A program made the position numbers and the translations under genes. Shown here piece after piece: positions 42,469-51,036 of a DNA stretch of 64,000 nt. Source of the stretch: WHSW01 sp963846565 (GTDB taxonomy: Bacteria > Actinomycetota > Thermoleophilia > Solirubrobacterales > 70-9); NCBI GenBank assembly GCA_963846565.1, contig CAWJWL010000003.1:434001-498000 (forward strand), written 5' to 3'. The stretch's first letter is position 1; every line of letters starts with the position of its first letter. The notes under the pieces are model-generated. The model was not told where the DNA came from, searched no databases, and saw nothing but the letters and a program-made list of their open reading frames with translations.

Positions 42469-44050
42469 GCGATCCCCCGACCCCCCGTCTCGCCAGCGAC
42501 GCTGAGATCAGCTCGGCGAGCTTCGCCGTCTCAGCGGCGATGTTGCAGCGAGCGACCACGTGCTCCCGCCCGCGCCGGCCCATCAGCCTGCGCTCACCGG
42601 AGGGCAGCGCGAGCAGTTCGCCGATCGCGGCCGCGAGCGCCGGTGAGTCGGCCGGCGGGACCAGCCTCCCCCATCCACGCTCGACCAACTCCGGCAGCCC
42701 GGCCTGATCGGATGCGACGACCGGCACCTCCATTGCGAGCGCCTCCTTCACCACCACCGGCATCGCCTCGCGATCGCCGTCCGCGGCGATCACGGAGGGC
42801 ATCGCGAGCAGGTCGGCGCCCTCGAGCAGGCCCCGGACGTTCTCGCTCCCCCAGGCCTCGACGATCTCGGCTCGGTCGCCGAGACCCGCGGCGGCGATCG
42901 CACCGAGGAGCTCCTCGCGCAGCGGCCCGTCCCCGGCGATCACCAGGCGGTCGAGGGGCGCATCGCGCTCGAGGATCGCCGCCGCGTCGATCAGGTGGCC
43001 GAATCCCTTCTTCTCGACGAGCCTCCCGATCGCGACCACGCATCGCCCGTCGGGACCCGGCGCGCGGCGCTCGAAGACATCCGCATCTACGCCCATGACG
43101 ATCACGTGCGTCCGCGCCCCGGGCGCGATCGCGCGCAAATGGGCCGCCGTGTAAGCGCACGGCCCAACCACGAACTCCGCCGATGAGAGCTTCTCCGCCA
43201 GGTTCCGGGGGCGGGCAAACACGTCGTATCCGTGCCCGACGACGCTGTAGCCGAGCCCCAGGATGCGCGCGAGCCGCAGCCCGTGGAGGGCCGCTCCGGC
43301 GGCGAAGTGAACGTGCAGGTGCTGTTCGCCCCCGACCCGGAGCCGGCGCGCTGCGGAGGCGAGCGAGCGGAGGGACCAGACGTCCGGCTCCTCCGCCGCC
43401 CATCGACGCCGCTCCCGCGAATCTCTGAGGACCCGCACGGGGTGTCGGAAGACGAGCCGAGCGAGGTCGAGCGCCGTGCGCAGCGGCGGGTCGTCCTCGA
43501 GGTAGTCGATCCGGGTCTCCCGCCGGGCGGCCGGCTCACCCCGGGCCGGGCGGGAGCTCGATTCGACCCGCACCTGCCAGCCGAGCCGCGCCAGAGCTGC
43601 GACCTCACTGCGGACGAAGGTCTCCGAGCGGGCCGGATACGCATCCGTGAGCACCACGACCGAATGCGTGGGCTGCGCCGGCGCGGGAGGCCGGCGGCGC
43701 GAGCGCAGGCGGTTGTCGCCGAGGAGGCCGAGCCACCAGCGCGGCGTCCTCGAGAGCCCCGGGTGGCGGCGGCGCAGCCAGACGAGGGCCGGCCCGCCCG
43801 GGAGGCGCGGCATCTCAGCCTCCCGCCCGAGCTCATGCAGGCGGAGGCAGAGGTCCTGCGCGGCGCCACCGATCACGCCCTCGTTGAGCCCGCCGACACT
43901 GAGGAAGTCGGCGCGCCGGACCCGCACCCCGTCGAACTCGATCCACTCCGAACCGGTCGCCTGGACGGCGTCGTTGACTGCCGCGCTTCGGTCGGGCGAG
44001 TCGGGCGCAACGGAGATCCGAGCGGTGTCGGCGTCAGCGTTCGATCGCAT
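42455..44050 (-). CDS. GT4 glycosyltransferase fused to a truncated GT2-like N-terminus
   Basis: 531 residues. From about 128 on it is a complete GT4 enzyme: SVVVLTDAYPARSETFVRSEV, GHGYDVFARP, VAIGRLVEKKGFGHLIDAA and AMPVVVKEALAMEVPVVAS. The first 120 residues instead look like the C-terminal half of a GT2 enzyme (SEWIEFDGVRVRRADFLSVG, GLNEGVIGGAAQDLCLRLHELG) without the nucleotide-binding N-terminus. This suggests a remnant GT2 joined to a GT4. It starts at an ATG and overlaps the next GT2 gene by 14 bp. Confidence 0.82.
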   Translation of the reverse strand: MRSNADADTARISVAPDSPDRSAAVNDAVQATGSEWIEFDGVRVRRADFLSVGGLNEGVIGGAAQDLCLRLHELGREAEMPRLPGGPALVWLRRRHPGLSRTPRWWLGLLGDNRLRSRRRPPAPAQPTHSVVVLTDAYPARSETFVRSEVAALARLGWQVRVESSSRPARGEPAARRETRIDYLEDDPPLRTALDLARLVFRHPVRVLRDSRERRRWAAEEPDVWSLRSLASAARRLRVGGEQHLHVHFAAGAALHGLRLARILGLGYSVVGHGYDVFARPRNLAEKLSSAEFVVGPCAYTAAHLRAIAPGARTHVIVMGVDADVFERRAPGPDGRCVVAIGRLVEKKGFGHLIDAAAILERDAPLDRLVIAGDGPLREELLGAIAAAGLGDRAEIVEAWGSENVRGLLEGADLLAMPSVIAADGDREAMPVVVKEALAMEVPVVASDQAGLPELVERGWGRLVPPADSPALAAAIGELLALPSGERRLMGRRGREHVVARCNIAAETAKLAELISASLARRGVGGSHAVA

Positions 44051-44082
44051 GCGGCGGAAGCGTCGCAGGTAGCCTCACTCGC

Positions 44083-45294
44083 ATGCCCGTCAAGGGGAGC
44101 CAGCGGGTCGTCTCCGTGATTCACGGGCCGGTCTTCGGGGGGGCGCACAATCAGCTCCTCCAACTCGATCCGGAGCTCCGGTCTCGCGGGATCGAGACCG
44201 TGGCCGTGCTCCCGGCCGAGGCCGACGACGCGGCGCGCCGGCTCGAGGCCGCGGAGATCGACGTGGTGCAGATCCCGCTGCGGAGCTTCCGCCTCACCCG
44301 CGATCCTGCGGTGAACGCGCGGACGATCGCCGATGTGCGGCGCAACGTCGGCGCCCTCCGTGGCGTGATTCGCGCCAGGCGGGCCAGCGTCGTCCAGGTG
44401 CACGGGCTCGTCAACCTCCACGCGCTGATCGCCGCGAAGCTCGAGCGGCGGGCGGTCGCCTGGCAGATCCTCGACTCCCGCGCGCCGCGGCCGCTGCGTC
44501 GCGCCGTGATGCCGATCGTCGTCCGTAACGCCGACGTGGTCACCAGCTGGGGCGCAGAGCTCGCACGGGCTCATCCGGGCGCGATCGCGCTCGGCGATCG
44601 CCTCGTGCTCGTCTACCCACCCGTTGATCCCCAGCTCTCCCCGAACGGGGAGACCCGGCAGCACGCACGAGATGAGCTGGGCGTCCGTGGCGACCAGCCG
44701 CTCGTGGTCACGCTGGGAGTGCGCAACTCGCAGAAGGGCCACCAGTACTTCGTCCGCGCCGCGGCTCGTGTGCGCGAGCGCCACCCCGATGCTGTGTTTC
44801 GCGTGCTCGGAGCACCGAGTCCCGGGCATGACGACTGGAACGCCGGCGTCGAAGCCGAGGCGGACCGACTCGGCCTGCTCGCGGATGGGACGCTCGCGTT
44901 CGTCGATCCCGGGCCGGAGGCGACCACCCTGCTTCAGGGCGCCGACGTCTTCGCGATGACCTCGACCGCCCGTTCCGAGGGGATGCCGACGGCGATCCTC
45001 GAGGCGATGGCGCTCGGCAAGCCGGTGGTCAGCACCGACGTCGGATCGACGCGGGAGCTGGTCGAGGACGAGCGCACGGGCTTCGTCGTGCCGGCTGAGG
45101 ATCCGGCGCGGATCGCCTCCGCGCTGGCGGCCCTGCTCGGTGACCGAGCGCTACGCGAGCGGATGAGCGCCGCAGCGCTCGCGCGTGCGCGCCGGGACTT
45201 CGCGCTCGAGCCGCTGGCCGAGCGGCACGTGACCGCCTACAGGATGGCGCTCGAGCACCGCGGCCTACGGGACTTGCAAGGCGCGATCGGCTAG
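44083..45294 (+). CDS. GT4-family glycosyltransferase
   Basis: 403 residues. GPVFGGAHNQLLQLDPELRSRG forms the acceptor loop, VVQVHGLVNLHAL the middle strand, and LGVRNSQKGHQYFVRAAARV plus SEGMPTAILEAMALGKPVVS form the donor domain. It is divergent from the fusion gene with 32 bp between. Its stop shares CTAG with the next methyltransferase gene on the other strand. Confidence 0.9.
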   Translation: MPVKGSQRVVSVIHGPVFGGAHNQLLQLDPELRSRGIETVAVLPAEADDAARRLEAAEIDVVQIPLRSFRLTRDPAVNARTIADVRRNVGALRGVIRARRASVVQVHGLVNLHALIAAKLERRAVAWQILDSRAPRPLRRAVMPIVVRNADVVTSWGAELARAHPGAIALGDRLVLVYPPVDPQLSPNGETRQHARDELGVRGDQPLVVTLGVRNSQKGHQYFVRAAARVRERHPDAVFRVLGAPSPGHDDWNAGVEAEADRLGLLADGTLAFVDPGPEATTLLQGADVFAMTSTARSEGMPTAILEAMALGKPVVSTDVGSTRELVEDERTGFVVPAEDPARIASALAALLGDRALRERMSAAALARARRDFALEPLAERHVTAYRMALEHRGLRDLQGAIG

Positions 45295-46007
45295 GCCTCG
45301 CGCTCGGTGAGCACGAAGCAGAGCTGCTGACCCTCGCCGGCAACCCGCTTCACCGACATGCCGCCTTCGCCGGCGGCGCGTCGAAGGTCATCGAGCTCGA
45401 CGAAGGAGCCAAGCCACGCCGCATTGGCCTGGCCCTTGGGACCGCGGCCGGTCAGGCCCCTGAGGACGATTCCAAGGCCCTCACGGCCAGTTCGGCGACG
45501 GTGGATCCCCGGGTCGTTCGAGATCTGGAACGCGGCCCATCCGCCCGGGCGCAGCACGCGGCCGATCTCGCGCACGTAGTGGAGCGTGATCGCCGGATCG
45601 GGGATGTGCTGGAAGACGACGTGCGAGAGGCAGACATCGGCGCTCGCATCGTCGATTCCGGCGAGGCTCACACCGTCGCCAAGCACCCACTCGATCGTGT
45701 CGGCGTCGCCGCCCAGCTCACGCGCCCTCGCGAGCATCTCCGCGGAGATGTCGATCGCGCGCACCGCCGACGCGCGAGCGGCGATCGCACGCGTCATCCG
45801 GCCGATGCCGCAGCCGATCTCGACGACCTCGTCGCCGGGCGCGATCGCGGCACCGACGGCGTCGAGCATCGCATCCAGCTCGGTCTCGCCGTGGGTCCAG
45901 AACGCCTCGTCGCTCGGGTCGAAGTAGTTGAGCGTGTTGTCGATGTAAAAGCGCGCGTTCTCGGCCGCGCGCGCGTCCCAGAACCGCCGCATCCGCTCGC
46001 CGTCCAC
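45291..46007 (-). CDS. Class I SAM-dependent methyltransferase
   Basis: 238 residues. EVVEIGCGIGRMTRAIAAR (motif I), VRAIDISAEMLARARELGG, DVCLSHVVFQHIPDP and IGRVLRPGGWAAFQISND. A short N-terminal helix region (RFWDARAAENARFYIDNTL) resembles methyltransferases found in antibiotic and polysaccharide clusters. It starts at a GTG, 3 bp after the stop of the next methyltransferase gene. Confidence 0.87.
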   Translation of the reverse strand: MDGERMRRFWDARAAENARFYIDNTLNYFDPSDEAFWTHGETELDAMLDAVGAAIAPGDEVVEIGCGIGRMTRAIAARASAVRAIDISAEMLARARELGGDADTIEWVLGDGVSLAGIDDASADVCLSHVVFQHIPDPAITLHYVREIGRVLRPGGWAAFQISNDPGIHRRRTGREGLGIVLRGLTGRGPKGQANAAWLGSFVELDDLRRAAGEGGMSVKRVAGEGQQLCFVLTEREA

Positions 46008-46010
46008 GGT

Positions 46011-46754
46011 CTAGGCCCGACTTCCCTGGAGCGCCCGGTGCGCGCGCGCCCGCACGCGCCTGTGGAGCGGCAGCTTCGGGCGCGTCACTCCGCGGACGGC
46101 CATCTCGCGCTCGACGAACCGATGCAGGTACTGGTCGAGGGTCTCCTCGTCGGGCTGCTCGAAGAAGACCCGCTCGCGGGCCGGGAAGGAGCCCTCCCAC
46201 CACAACGAGACGACCTTCTCCTCGTCCGTGAGCGTCTCCCAGAATCCGGCCGGGAACTGGCAGTGCGCAAGCGCATGAATGACGTGCGGCTTGAAGACGA
46301 AGTCGAGCCCGCCGTCCACCCCGTCGATGAGCCAGTGGTGGTGGGACCAGCCGACGAAGTCGCCGACGACGCCGTAGCTCTGCTCCTCGAGCCGCGAGGG
46401 CACCTCGATGTACCCGGCCTTGCCGACCCGCTGGATCTCGGAGCAGACCCAGACCGGGTCACGGATGTCCTCGAGCGTGTGCGAACAGATGACGAAGTCG
46501 AACTGAGCGTCCGCGAACGGAAGCGGCTCGCGCTCGCAGATATCGCGCTGAAGCCATGTGTCCGCGCTGAAGCGCTCGCTCTCGCCGCGATCGCCGACCC
46601 ACCCCTTGCGCTCATAGAGCCCCCTCGTCTCATAGGGGAAGAGGTCGACGACCCAGTCGGCGCGCCCGAACGGGTCGCCCCAGCCCCCGATATCGAGGAC
46701 AACGTCGTCGGGCCCGATGATCTCGATCAGCTTCGCGCGAGTGGTGTCGAGCAC
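46011..46754 (-). CDS. Methyltransferase-domain protein
   Basis: 247 residues. VVLDIGGWGDPFGRADWVVD stands in for motif I with an altered, Gly/Trp-rich loop. FDFVICSHTLEDIRDPVWV and IQRVGKAGYIEVPSRLEEQ match the later strands of the fold. The region after about 140 (GWSHHHWLIDGVDG, FKPHVIH) is unusual. The changed SAM loop leaves activity uncertain. It starts at a GTG. Confidence 0.72.
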   Translation of the reverse strand: MLDTTRAKLIEIIGPDDVVLDIGGWGDPFGRADWVVDLFPYETRGLYERKGWVGDRGESERFSADTWLQRDICEREPLPFADAQFDFVICSHTLEDIRDPVWVCSEIQRVGKAGYIEVPSRLEEQSYGVVGDFVGWSHHHWLIDGVDGGLDFVFKPHVIHALAHCQFPAGFWETLTDEEKVVSLWWEGSFPARERVFFEQPDEETLDQYLHRFVEREMAVRGVTRPKLPLHRRVRARAHRALQGSRA

Positions 46755-46763
46755 GCGAGGAGT

Positions 46764-47690
46764 CTATGAAGGAACCGGCCTCGCCGGGGCGGTCCGGCGG
46801 CGGCCGAGGATGAACTGCGCGTTGCCGCGGCCGAGGAGCTTCGCCGCGGGGTAGGCGATCGAGCGCAGTGCGAAAAAGGCCGACCGCAGCGCAAACGCCT
46901 TCGGCCCCGAGCCCGTCCGCTCGGGCGAGAGTGAGGTCGAACGGTAGAAGCCATACGGGATCGCGAACGTCCGCACGGCCTCGACGTCGAACCCCTGGCT
47001 CGCGAACAGCCTCGAGGCGCTCGCCGGCGAGAAGTCGTAGAGGTGAACCGGCAGCTCCGGGTACTCCCAAACCCCCGTGCGCCTGGCGATCAACCGGTAG
47101 GTGAGCTGCGGATAGAGGCCCTCGACGTTGGGAAACGTGGCGGCGACGAGGCCATCCGGCCGGAGGAGGCGGTGGGCGAGCTCGAGCTCGTGGCGAGGAT
47201 CGCGCAGGTGCTCGATCACGTCCCAGAACGTGATCAGGTCGAAGCTCTCACCGCCGAGGTCGGGGAGCGCCTGCTCGAGCGTTCCGGTGCGGACGTCGAG
47301 TCCCCTGCCCCGCGCCCGCTCCGACGTTTCCTCGCCGATCTCGACCCCGACGGCTCGCATCCCCGCGGCGGCGGCAACCTCGAGCCACGCACCCGAAGAC
47401 GAGCCGACGTCGAGCACCCGCATCCCCGGCTCGAGGACCCCGGCAGCCGCGAGCATGGCGCGCTTGTGCTCGGCGTTGTCGAGCGTGATCCCGCGCAGCT
47501 CGCCGAAGAGCGCGTCAGCGAACGCGGAGTCGTGGTAGTAGGTCTCGGCCAGCCGCTCCTCCGACGGCTGCGGGTCCTGGAAGACGAGCCCGCAGGACGG
47601 GCAGCGGACCATCCGGTATCCGGAGCGCTCATAGACGCTCGGGAAGGCCCCGCCGGAGCCGCAGGCGATGCAAATGCGAGCGTGGGCCAA
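46764..47690 (-). CDS. SAM methyltransferase with N-terminal zinc ribbon
   Basis: 308 residues. CIAC ... CPSC near the N-terminus forms a zinc knuckle, followed by MRVLDVGSSSGAWLEVAAAAG, FDLITFWDVIEHLRDPRHEL and LLRPDGLVAATFPNVEGL. It is the same architecture as the gene at 37295, so the window carries two such enzymes. The C-terminal 70 residues are basic with some hydrophobic character. A sugar methyltransferase is the likeliest role. Confidence 0.86.
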   Translation of the reverse strand: MAHARICIACGSGGAFPSVYERSGYRMVRCPSCGLVFQDPQPSEERLAETYYHDSAFADALFGELRGITLDNAEHKRAMLAAAGVLEPGMRVLDVGSSSGAWLEVAAAAGMRAVGVEIGEETSERARGRGLDVRTGTLEQALPDLGGESFDLITFWDVIEHLRDPRHELELAHRLLRPDGLVAATFPNVEGLYPQLTYRLIARRTGVWEYPELPVHLYDFSPASASRLFASQGFDVEAVRTFAIPYGFYRSTSLSPERTGSGPKAFALRSAFFALRSIAYPAAKLLGRGNAQFILGRRRTAPARPVPS

Positions 47691-47752
47691 GTCGGCAAGC
47701 CTAGCCGCGCACCGCCACTCTTGATCGTGCCTCTTGTGTACGGTCCCGCGCC

Positions 47753-48457
47753 ATGGAGCTCGCGACTCGAGCCAAGGAGCTCGACTGGTACCACACGATC
47801 GAACTTGCCCCGGGGGTCCTCACCGACGGCGTCTTCGACCTGCGCCCGTATGTTCCCCGCTACGGGCTGCCGGAGAACATGGAGGGGATGCGGGTGCTGG
47901 AGGTCGGCACGTTCGACGGCTTCTGGTCGTTCGAGATGGAGCGCCGCGGCGCCGACGTGGTCGCGATCGACGTCCAGGACGACCGCGACTTCGACTGGCC
48001 GGCCGTCCGGCGTCCGAAGGAGTTCACCGAGCGTCCGCAGGGCGCCTGCTTCGAGATCGCGCACGAAGCGCTCGGCTCGAACGTCGACCGCCGGGTCTGC
48101 GCGGTCTACGAGGCGACGCCAGAGGAGCTCGGAACCTTCGACCTGGTCTTCTGCGGCTCCGTCCTCATCCACCTACGCGACCCGGTGCTCGCCCTGGAGC
48201 GGATCGGAGCGCTCTGCCACGACCGCTTCATCACGGTCGAGCCGTACAGCCGCCTCCTCGGGCTGGTGCCGACCGCCGCCGCCCGCTACCGGGCCCTGCG
48301 GCCGGTCTCGGTCGTCTTCTGGGAGCCGAACCTGCGCGCCTGGCGCGAGATGCTGATGACCGCGGGGTTCACGAAGATCGAGCGACTCGACCGCTTCGAC
48401 CTGAAGGCGACGGCCGGGTGGAAGGTCCACCACGCCGTCCACCACGCGACCAAGTAG
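47753..48457 (+). CDS. SAM methyltransferase, CmoB/DUF1698-like
   Basis: 234 residues. It opens with RAKELDWYHTIELAPGVLTDG and LPENMEGMRVLEVGTFDGFWSF, a pattern close to DUF1698/CmoB-like methyltransferases. It then has VVAIDVQDDRDFDWP, TFDLVFCGSVLIHLRDPVL and a terminal MTAGFTKIERL. CmoB itself acts on tRNA, but in this context a glycan or small-molecule substrate is as likely. It starts at the ATG at 47753. Confidence 0.82.
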   Translation: MELATRAKELDWYHTIELAPGVLTDGVFDLRPYVPRYGLPENMEGMRVLEVGTFDGFWSFEMERRGADVVAIDVQDDRDFDWPAVRRPKEFTERPQGACFEIAHEALGSNVDRRVCAVYEATPEELGTFDLVFCGSVLIHLRDPVLALERIGALCHDRFITVEPYSRLLGLVPTAAARYRALRPVSVVFWEPNLRAWREMLMTAGFTKIERLDRFDLKATAGWKVHHAVHHATK

Positions 48458-48460
48458 CGC

Positions 48461-50056
48461 CTAGGTCGCGACCGCCGGCGGCGTACGCGGTCGCCGGATG
48501 TAGGAGACCGCCTCCCGCAGGAGGCGCCGCTCGATCATCACCGTCAGCGCCAGGTTGACCACGATGAAGAGAGCCAGCTCGCCGAGCGCCAGCGCCAGCG
48601 TCCGGTCGCCGGTCTCGAGCGCCCGCAGCCCGAGCACGACCGCGACCGAGACCGCGGTCGGGGTGACGGCGCGGACCACGTAACGACCGAGGTTGAGGCG
48701 CGGGAAGAGCTTCAGCAGGTAGTACCAGCGCGCCGCGAGCGTGACCACGGTCATCGCCGCGATCCCCGCGGCGAACCCCTCGATCTCGTAGGCGAAGACG
48801 AGCGGGATCGCCGTCAGGCAGAAGGCGGCGAAGGTGATCACCGCGACCACGGCCTCGGGCCGCGTGATCCCCTGGGCGCGGTAGAACGCGCTCCAGTTGA
48901 AGCCGATGTGGACCGCCGCCGATGTGATCCCGAAGACGACCAGCAGGGTTTCGGCGTCCCGCCACTGCTCGCCGATGCCGAACTCGATCAGGTCGCCGCT
49001 GAAGACGCTCAGCCCGACGCCGAACGGGAGGGCCCACATGAGCGCCAGCCGGTTGGACTTGATGAACACCTCGAACATCAGGTCCGCCTGCCCCTGGACA
49101 CGGCAGATGACCGGATAGAGGGTTTGCGTGACGACGGAGTCGAGCCGCTCGACGTAGGCGGAGAAGGTCGCCGCGAGGCCGATCGCGCCCACGCCCGCCA
49201 GGCCGATCGCGAGGTCGCCGACGAAGACCGAGAGCTGTGCGATTCCGAGCCCGAGGCCCACGGCGAGCAGGAGCGGCCCGGAGAACGAGACGTACTCGCG
49301 CAGGGTCCCGCGGTCGAAGCGGAGGCGGAGCCGGTAGGGACTGAACAGGATGGCGACGATCCCACCGGCCCAGGCGCCCGCAACGAGGCCGATCACGAGG
49401 CTCCAGTACTCGAAGCCCGCGATCGCGAGGGCGATGGTGACGATGAAGGAGACCACCGGGTCGACCGCTCCGAGTAGTCGCTGCCGCAGGAACTCGAGCC
49501 TGCGGTAGTAGACCCAGATCGGTGCCTGCAGGGCGAGTCCCGGCAGGGTCAGCGCGATCACGAGGCTCGGGGCGAGCAACTCCTCCTCCCCATAGATCAG
49601 CGCGAGGACCGGCGCCAGCGCGGCGAGGACGGCGAGGCCGATCGCGGCCGAGCCGAGCTCGAGTGTGAACGCCTTCTGGAACGCCCCCTCCTGGTCCTCT
49701 TCGTCCTGCTGGATGTACTTGTTGATCACGGCGATCGCCCTGAGCGCGAAGACGAGGCCGAAGGCGAGGAAGACGATGCTCCAGACGCCGAACTCGCTCG
49801 CGGTCAAAAAGCGAGTGACGATCAGCGCCTTGAGCAGCTGCAGCGTGCTCAGCCCGAGAAAGAACACGGAGTTGATGACCACGCCCCGCGCCGCGACCCT
49901 TCGCTTCCCCGGGCCGGCCGCGGCTCCCGCGGTCGGGTCGACCAGGGTCGCCGTCATCTCCGCTTCGCCGCCGATGCCCGCGGCCTCCGGCGGGGTGGCC
50001 ACCGGTCCGCCCGGCTCCGTCCCCTCTTCCGGGTCCGCGGGAGCGTCGTGGCTCAT
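48461..50056 (-). CDS. Wzx-like polysaccharide flippase (MATE/MVF superfamily)
   Basis: 531 residues from the ATG at 50054-50056, which overlaps the upstream GT2 stop (ATGA). An acidic, Pro/Gly-rich cytoplasmic N-terminus (about 45 residues) precedes 12-14 hydrophobic helices. Landmarks are TASEFGVWSIVFLAFGLVF and LREYVSFSGPLLLAVGLGLG, typical of capsule and O-antigen flippases. It would export the undecaprenyl-linked unit made by the surrounding transferases. It is the most likely transporter of this cluster. Confidence 0.88.
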   Translation of the reverse strand: MSHDAPADPEEGTEPGGPVATPPEAAGIGGEAEMTATLVDPTAGAAAGPGKRRVAARGVVINSVFFLGLSTLQLLKALIVTRFLTASEFGVWSIVFLAFGLVFALRAIAVINKYIQQDEEDQEGAFQKAFTLELGSAAIGLAVLAALAPVLALIYGEEELLAPSLVIALTLPGLALQAPIWVYYRRLEFLRQRLLGAVDPVVSFIVTIALAIAGFEYWSLVIGLVAGAWAGGIVAILFSPYRLRLRFDRGTLREYVSFSGPLLLAVGLGLGIAQLSVFVGDLAIGLAGVGAIGLAATFSAYVERLDSVVTQTLYPVICRVQGQADLMFEVFIKSNRLALMWALPFGVGLSVFSGDLIEFGIGEQWRDAETLLVVFGITSAAVHIGFNWSAFYRAQGITRPEAVVAVITFAAFCLTAIPLVFAYEIEGFAAGIAAMTVVTLAARWYYLLKLFPRLNLGRYVVRAVTPTAVSVAVVLGLRALETGDRTLALALGELALFIVVNLALTVMIERRLLREAVSYIRRPRTPPAVAT

Positions 50057-50991
50057 AGGACCGCGGTCCGCGAGCGAGCGCTGCCGAGAAGGAGCGCCGC
50101 GGCGCCGACCGCGTCGGCAGCGACGTCTGCGGCCGCGACTCTCGGCGCATGCCGCCGCCACGGCAGCGCCCCGCGGAGAAGCCGCGAGAGGTAGGGAAGC
50201 GCTGCGAGAAGAGGCAGGCGCGAGCGACTCGCAACCGCGGCCGCGAGGCCGACGGCCGCGAGATCGAACGAGGCCGTCCTCTGGTTGAGGAAGACGCGGC
50301 GATGAAGGAGCTCCTCGCGCAGCTCGGGCACCTTGGCGACGATCGCCGGGAAGTACGCGAGTCGGATCCGCTCACCGACGTAGTCGCGCGCGCGGCGACG
50401 GAAGACCGCGTGGTGGACGAGCGCCGCATCGGCGAAGACGATTCGCGCCCCCGCTCGCCGTGCCCTCCAACCGAGCCAGACGTCTTCGGCCAGCGGCTTC
50501 CCGATGACCGGCCCCAGCCAGTCCTCGAAGCCACCGAGGCGGTCGAACAGGTCCCGATCGATCAGCAGGTTCGCGGTCTCGAACAGACCGGTCGCGTCGC
50601 CGACCGTGATCGAGCGGTCGAAGGGCATCGGCGGTGTCGAGGGGTCGGGTCGCACCGCTCCCTGAACCAGGCCGCCGCCGTTGAGGGCCTCGAGCCCCTC
50701 GGCGAGCCAACCGGGAGTCGGAACGCAATCCGCGTCGGTGAAGGCGAGGATCCGCCCGCGGGCCTCGGCGACCCCCCGGTTGCGCGCGGGTCCCGGCCCG
50801 GCCTGCGCCTGCGAAACCGTGCGGACGCCGGCGAAGCGGCCCGCGACCTCCGCGGTAGCGTCGGCGGAGCCGTCGTCGACGACGATCACCTCGTATCGGG
50901 CGTCCACCTCCTGCTCCGCGAGCGCCGCCAGGGTCGCGCCGAGAGTCTCAGCGGCGTCGTGTGCGGGAACGATCACGCTGATCTCCGTCAC
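50053..50991 (-). CDS. GT2-family glycosyltransferase
   Basis: 312 residues. ISVIVPAHDAAETLGATLAAL, VIVVDDGSADATAEVAGRF, GPARNRGVAEARGRILAFTD, a DADC metal site and PLAEDVWLGWRARRAGARI. The C-terminus has hydrophobic stretches (about 230-305) that may bind the membrane. Its stop overlaps the flippase start (ATGA), so the two are co-expressed. It is divergent from the next GT2 gene by 45 bp. Confidence 0.9.
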   Translation of the reverse strand: MTEISVIVPAHDAAETLGATLAALAEQEVDARYEVIVVDDGSADATAEVAGRFAGVRTVSQAQAGPGPARNRGVAEARGRILAFTDADCVPTPGWLAEGLEALNGGGLVQGAVRPDPSTPPMPFDRSITVGDATGLFETANLLIDRDLFDRLGGFEDWLGPVIGKPLAEDVWLGWRARRAGARIVFADAALVHHAVFRRRARDYVGERIRLAYFPAIVAKVPELREELLHRRVFLNQRTASFDLAAVGLAAAVASRSRLPLLAALPYLSRLLRGALPWRRHAPRVAAADVAADAVGAAALLLGSARSRTAVL

Positions 50992-51036
50992 CCCACGATT
51001 ATCCCGGTTCGCTCCCCGCCTCTAGGATCGGCGCGC

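Noticed and set aside
48369..50534. Minus-strand open frame of about 721 codons spanning the flippase and a GT2
   Set aside because: It crosses two genes with clear motifs in another frame and encodes Arg/Gly/Ala-rich sequence.
50149..51036. Upstream extension of the GT2 frame before 51037
   Set aside because: This part is antisense to the GT2 at 50053-50991; the GT2 core begins at the ATG at 51037.
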